Positions 5,255 through 6,327 of a DNA stretch of 6,327 nt are shown here, in pieces. Below the pieces are notes generated by a model that was not told the DNA's origin, made no database searches, and saw only the letters and a list, made by a program, of their open reading frames with translations. Source of the DNA: DASPPK01 sp964399235 (GTDB lineage: Archaea > Thermoproteota > Bathyarchaeia > Bathyarchaeales > Bathycorpusculaceae). The stretch is taken from assembly GCA_964399235.1 (NCBI GenBank), contig CAYNQC010000080.1, positions 1 to 6,327 on the forward strand, in the 5' to 3' direction. A program made the translations under genes and the position numbers. Positions within the stretch are counted from its first letter, which is position 1; each line of letters starts with the position of its first letter.

Positions 5255-6211
5255 ATGAAAACCGAACAGCTAGTTCTCCACCCTGTCCCGCCATTCAATT
5301 TCGACTGCACAGTCTACGTTCCACACTATTTCCCGACTCCTGACTTCGCATGGCAACCTGGAACCATGCGGCAGACCTTGAACCTCAAAGGAACAGCAAT
5401 AGGAGTGAAAATGGTAAACCTAGGCACAATTGAAAAACCCAAAATCCAACTGACGATCTACTCCAAAACCAACCTTTCTCGCGAGAACATTGGCAAAGTT
5501 GTGGAGGAATTTAACTGGAAATACGGTTTGAACGAGGGCATTTCCCAGTTTTCCATTGAATTCAAGGATGACAAGTTTCTCAAACCGACCTTCAAGCGGT
5601 TATTTGGGATGCGAAACAACTGTGCAAATTCCCTTTACGAACTCCTAATAATATCCATGGTGCTGCAGAACGCCACGGTCAGGAGAACAGTTCAGATGAT
5701 GAACAACCTCTTCAGCGCTTATGGAACAAAAGTGAAATTTGACAATAAGGAATTATCGGCGTATTGGAGTCCAGAAGACCTCAGAAAAGTGAGCGAGGAT
5801 GAGCTTCGAGCCTTGAAGGTGGGCTACAGGGCAAGAATGATCCAGCGAATCTCAGAATCATTCGCAAACGGTGAGATTGATGAATTCAAGCTCAGAAAAA
5901 TGAACACGGAAGATGCGGAAAAAGAGTTGAGGAAGCTCTACGGAGTGGGACCTGCGACAGCCCAAATCATATTGGGCGGATACCTGCGAAGATACAACAC
6001 GTTTAATCTGAAAGCCAGGTTTTGGGAGCAAAAGATACTCTCAAGAGTCATGTTCGGGAAGAAACTAGTTCCACATGAACAGATAGTGGAAGAATTTGAG
6101 AAAAGATATGGAAAATGGAGAGGCTTGGCCTTCCACTACATATTTACTGATCTTTTTTGGAGACACAAAGAAAAGCCGATTGCATGGCTGCAGAAAGAAA
6201 TTAGGCTATAG
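5255..6211 (+). CDS. AlkA-like HhH-GPD DNA glycosylase with altered active site
   Basis: A 318-residue protein of the DNA-3-methyladenine glycosylase II (AlkA)/OGG type, which removes damaged bases in base excision repair. Residues about 1-110 form an AlkA/OGG-like N-terminal beta domain. The helical core begins near SLYELLIISMVLQNATVRRT (126-145). The helix-hairpin-helix is LRKLYGVGPATAQIILGG (225-242), with GVGP binding the DNA backbone. A C-terminal helical part ends with RGLAFHYIFTDLFWRHKEKP. The hairpin has Ala235 where bifunctional lyases such as EndoIII and OGG1 carry the catalytic lysine, so it is of monofunctional type. The segment YNTFNLKARFWEQK (247-260) matches the region holding the catalytic aspartate (AlkA 'FLPDD', OGG1 'VPVD'), but Lys253 stands there and no aspartate is nearby. 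Activity is therefore uncertain. It is probably co-transcribed with the methyltransferase. Confidence 0.85.
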   Translation: MKTEQLVLHPVPPFNFDCTVYVPHYFPTPDFAWQPGTMRQTLNLKGTAIGVKMVNLGTIEKPKIQLTIYSKTNLSRENIGKVVEEFNWKYGLNEGISQFSIEFKDDKFLKPTFKRLFGMRNNCANSLYELLIISMVLQNATVRRTVQMMNNLFSAYGTKVKFDNKELSAYWSPEDLRKVSEDELRALKVGYRARMIQRISESFANGEIDEFKLRKMNTEDAEKELRKLYGVGPATAQIILGGYLRRYNTFNLKARFWEQKILSRVMFGKKLVPHEQIVEEFEKRYGKWRGLAFHYIFTDLFWRHKEKPIAWLQKEIRL

Positions 6212-6226
6212 GATTTAAAGCGGTGC

Positions 6227-6327
6227 TCAGGTTTTAAGAAGTCTGTAGTGGTGGTTTTCGCAGTCGATCATTTCGTTTTCGAAAAGCTTGCGCAGAGACT
6301 TGAAAACCTTCTTCGGAGGTTCTCCTG
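6227..6327 (-). CDS. C-terminal fragment of a convergent gene, maybe winged-helix regulator
   Basis: Minus-strand frame open from the window edge to TGA at 6229-6227, giving 32 residues: GEPPKKVFKSLRKLFENE, then MIDCENHHYRLLKT. The other two minus frames here give less protein-like sequence. The pattern 'helix with SLRKLFE, then MIDCEN, then YRLLK' is what the recognition helix and wing of a winged-helix domain often look like ('L..L...glI.....YrLl'), so a transcription regulator is possible. The evidence is thin. The gene converges on the glycosylase gene, with only 15 bp between their stops and no obvious terminator. Confidence 0.5.
   Translation of the reverse strand, partial: GEPPKKVFKSLRKLFENEMIDCENHHYRLLKT

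Noticed and set aside
5238..5258. Six-codon frame ATG to TGA overlapping the glycosylase start
   Set aside because: Too short, and its sequence is explained by the ribosome-binding site. It could be a chance ATGA overlap rather than a leader peptide.

Overview
This window most likely comes from an archaeon, assembled as a metagenome scaffold. Three things point there. There is a textbook TATA box with a purine-rich element upstream of the acyl-CoA dehydrogenase gene. Ribosome-binding sites are of the GGTGA/GGGGT type, with two TTG starts forced by in-frame stops. One gene encodes a protein of the Pelota/eRF1 class. A run of exactly 100 N at 4159-4258 is a standard scaffold placeholder of unknown true length. 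The lineage cannot be fixed from sequence alone; a Bathyarchaeia-like or other mesophilic archaeon is a guess.

Left part, plus strand (1-1999): an unrecognised 193-residue protein (21-602, possibly open at the window edge), a 217-bp spacer, then two closely spaced genes. The first (820-1245) encodes a small cysteine-rich protein with a V4R-like C-terminal half. The second (1271-1999) encodes a short Pelota/eRF1-like protein that has the central and C-terminal domains but not the N-terminal one. The 25-bp gap between them suggests co-transcription.

Middle, minus strand (2040-4392): an acyl-CoA dehydrogenase (3206-2040) with its own promoter. Upstream of it lies the 3' part of a sugar-phosphate isomerase/epimerase-like TIM barrel (4158-3337), then the assembly gap, then the 5' end of a YdeI/OmpD-associated family gene (4392-4259). 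The reading frame that runs through the N block is an artefact joining two unrelated genes.

Right part, plus strand (4481-6211): a class I SAM-dependent methyltransferase, then 30 bp, then an AlkA-like HhH-GPD DNA glycosylase. The pair starts divergently from the YdeI-like gene and is probably one transcription unit. The glycosylase has lysine where the family's catalytic aspartate is expected. At the right edge the last 32 codons of a convergent minus-strand gene are visible (6327-6227), perhaps the end of a winged-helix regulator.

The genes do not form one obvious pathway. The most notable points are the N-terminally short Pelota-like protein paired with a cysteine-rich V4R-like protein, and the methyltransferase-glycosylase pair with its altered active site. 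No RNA gene, CRISPR array, insertion sequence or convincing repeat was seen.
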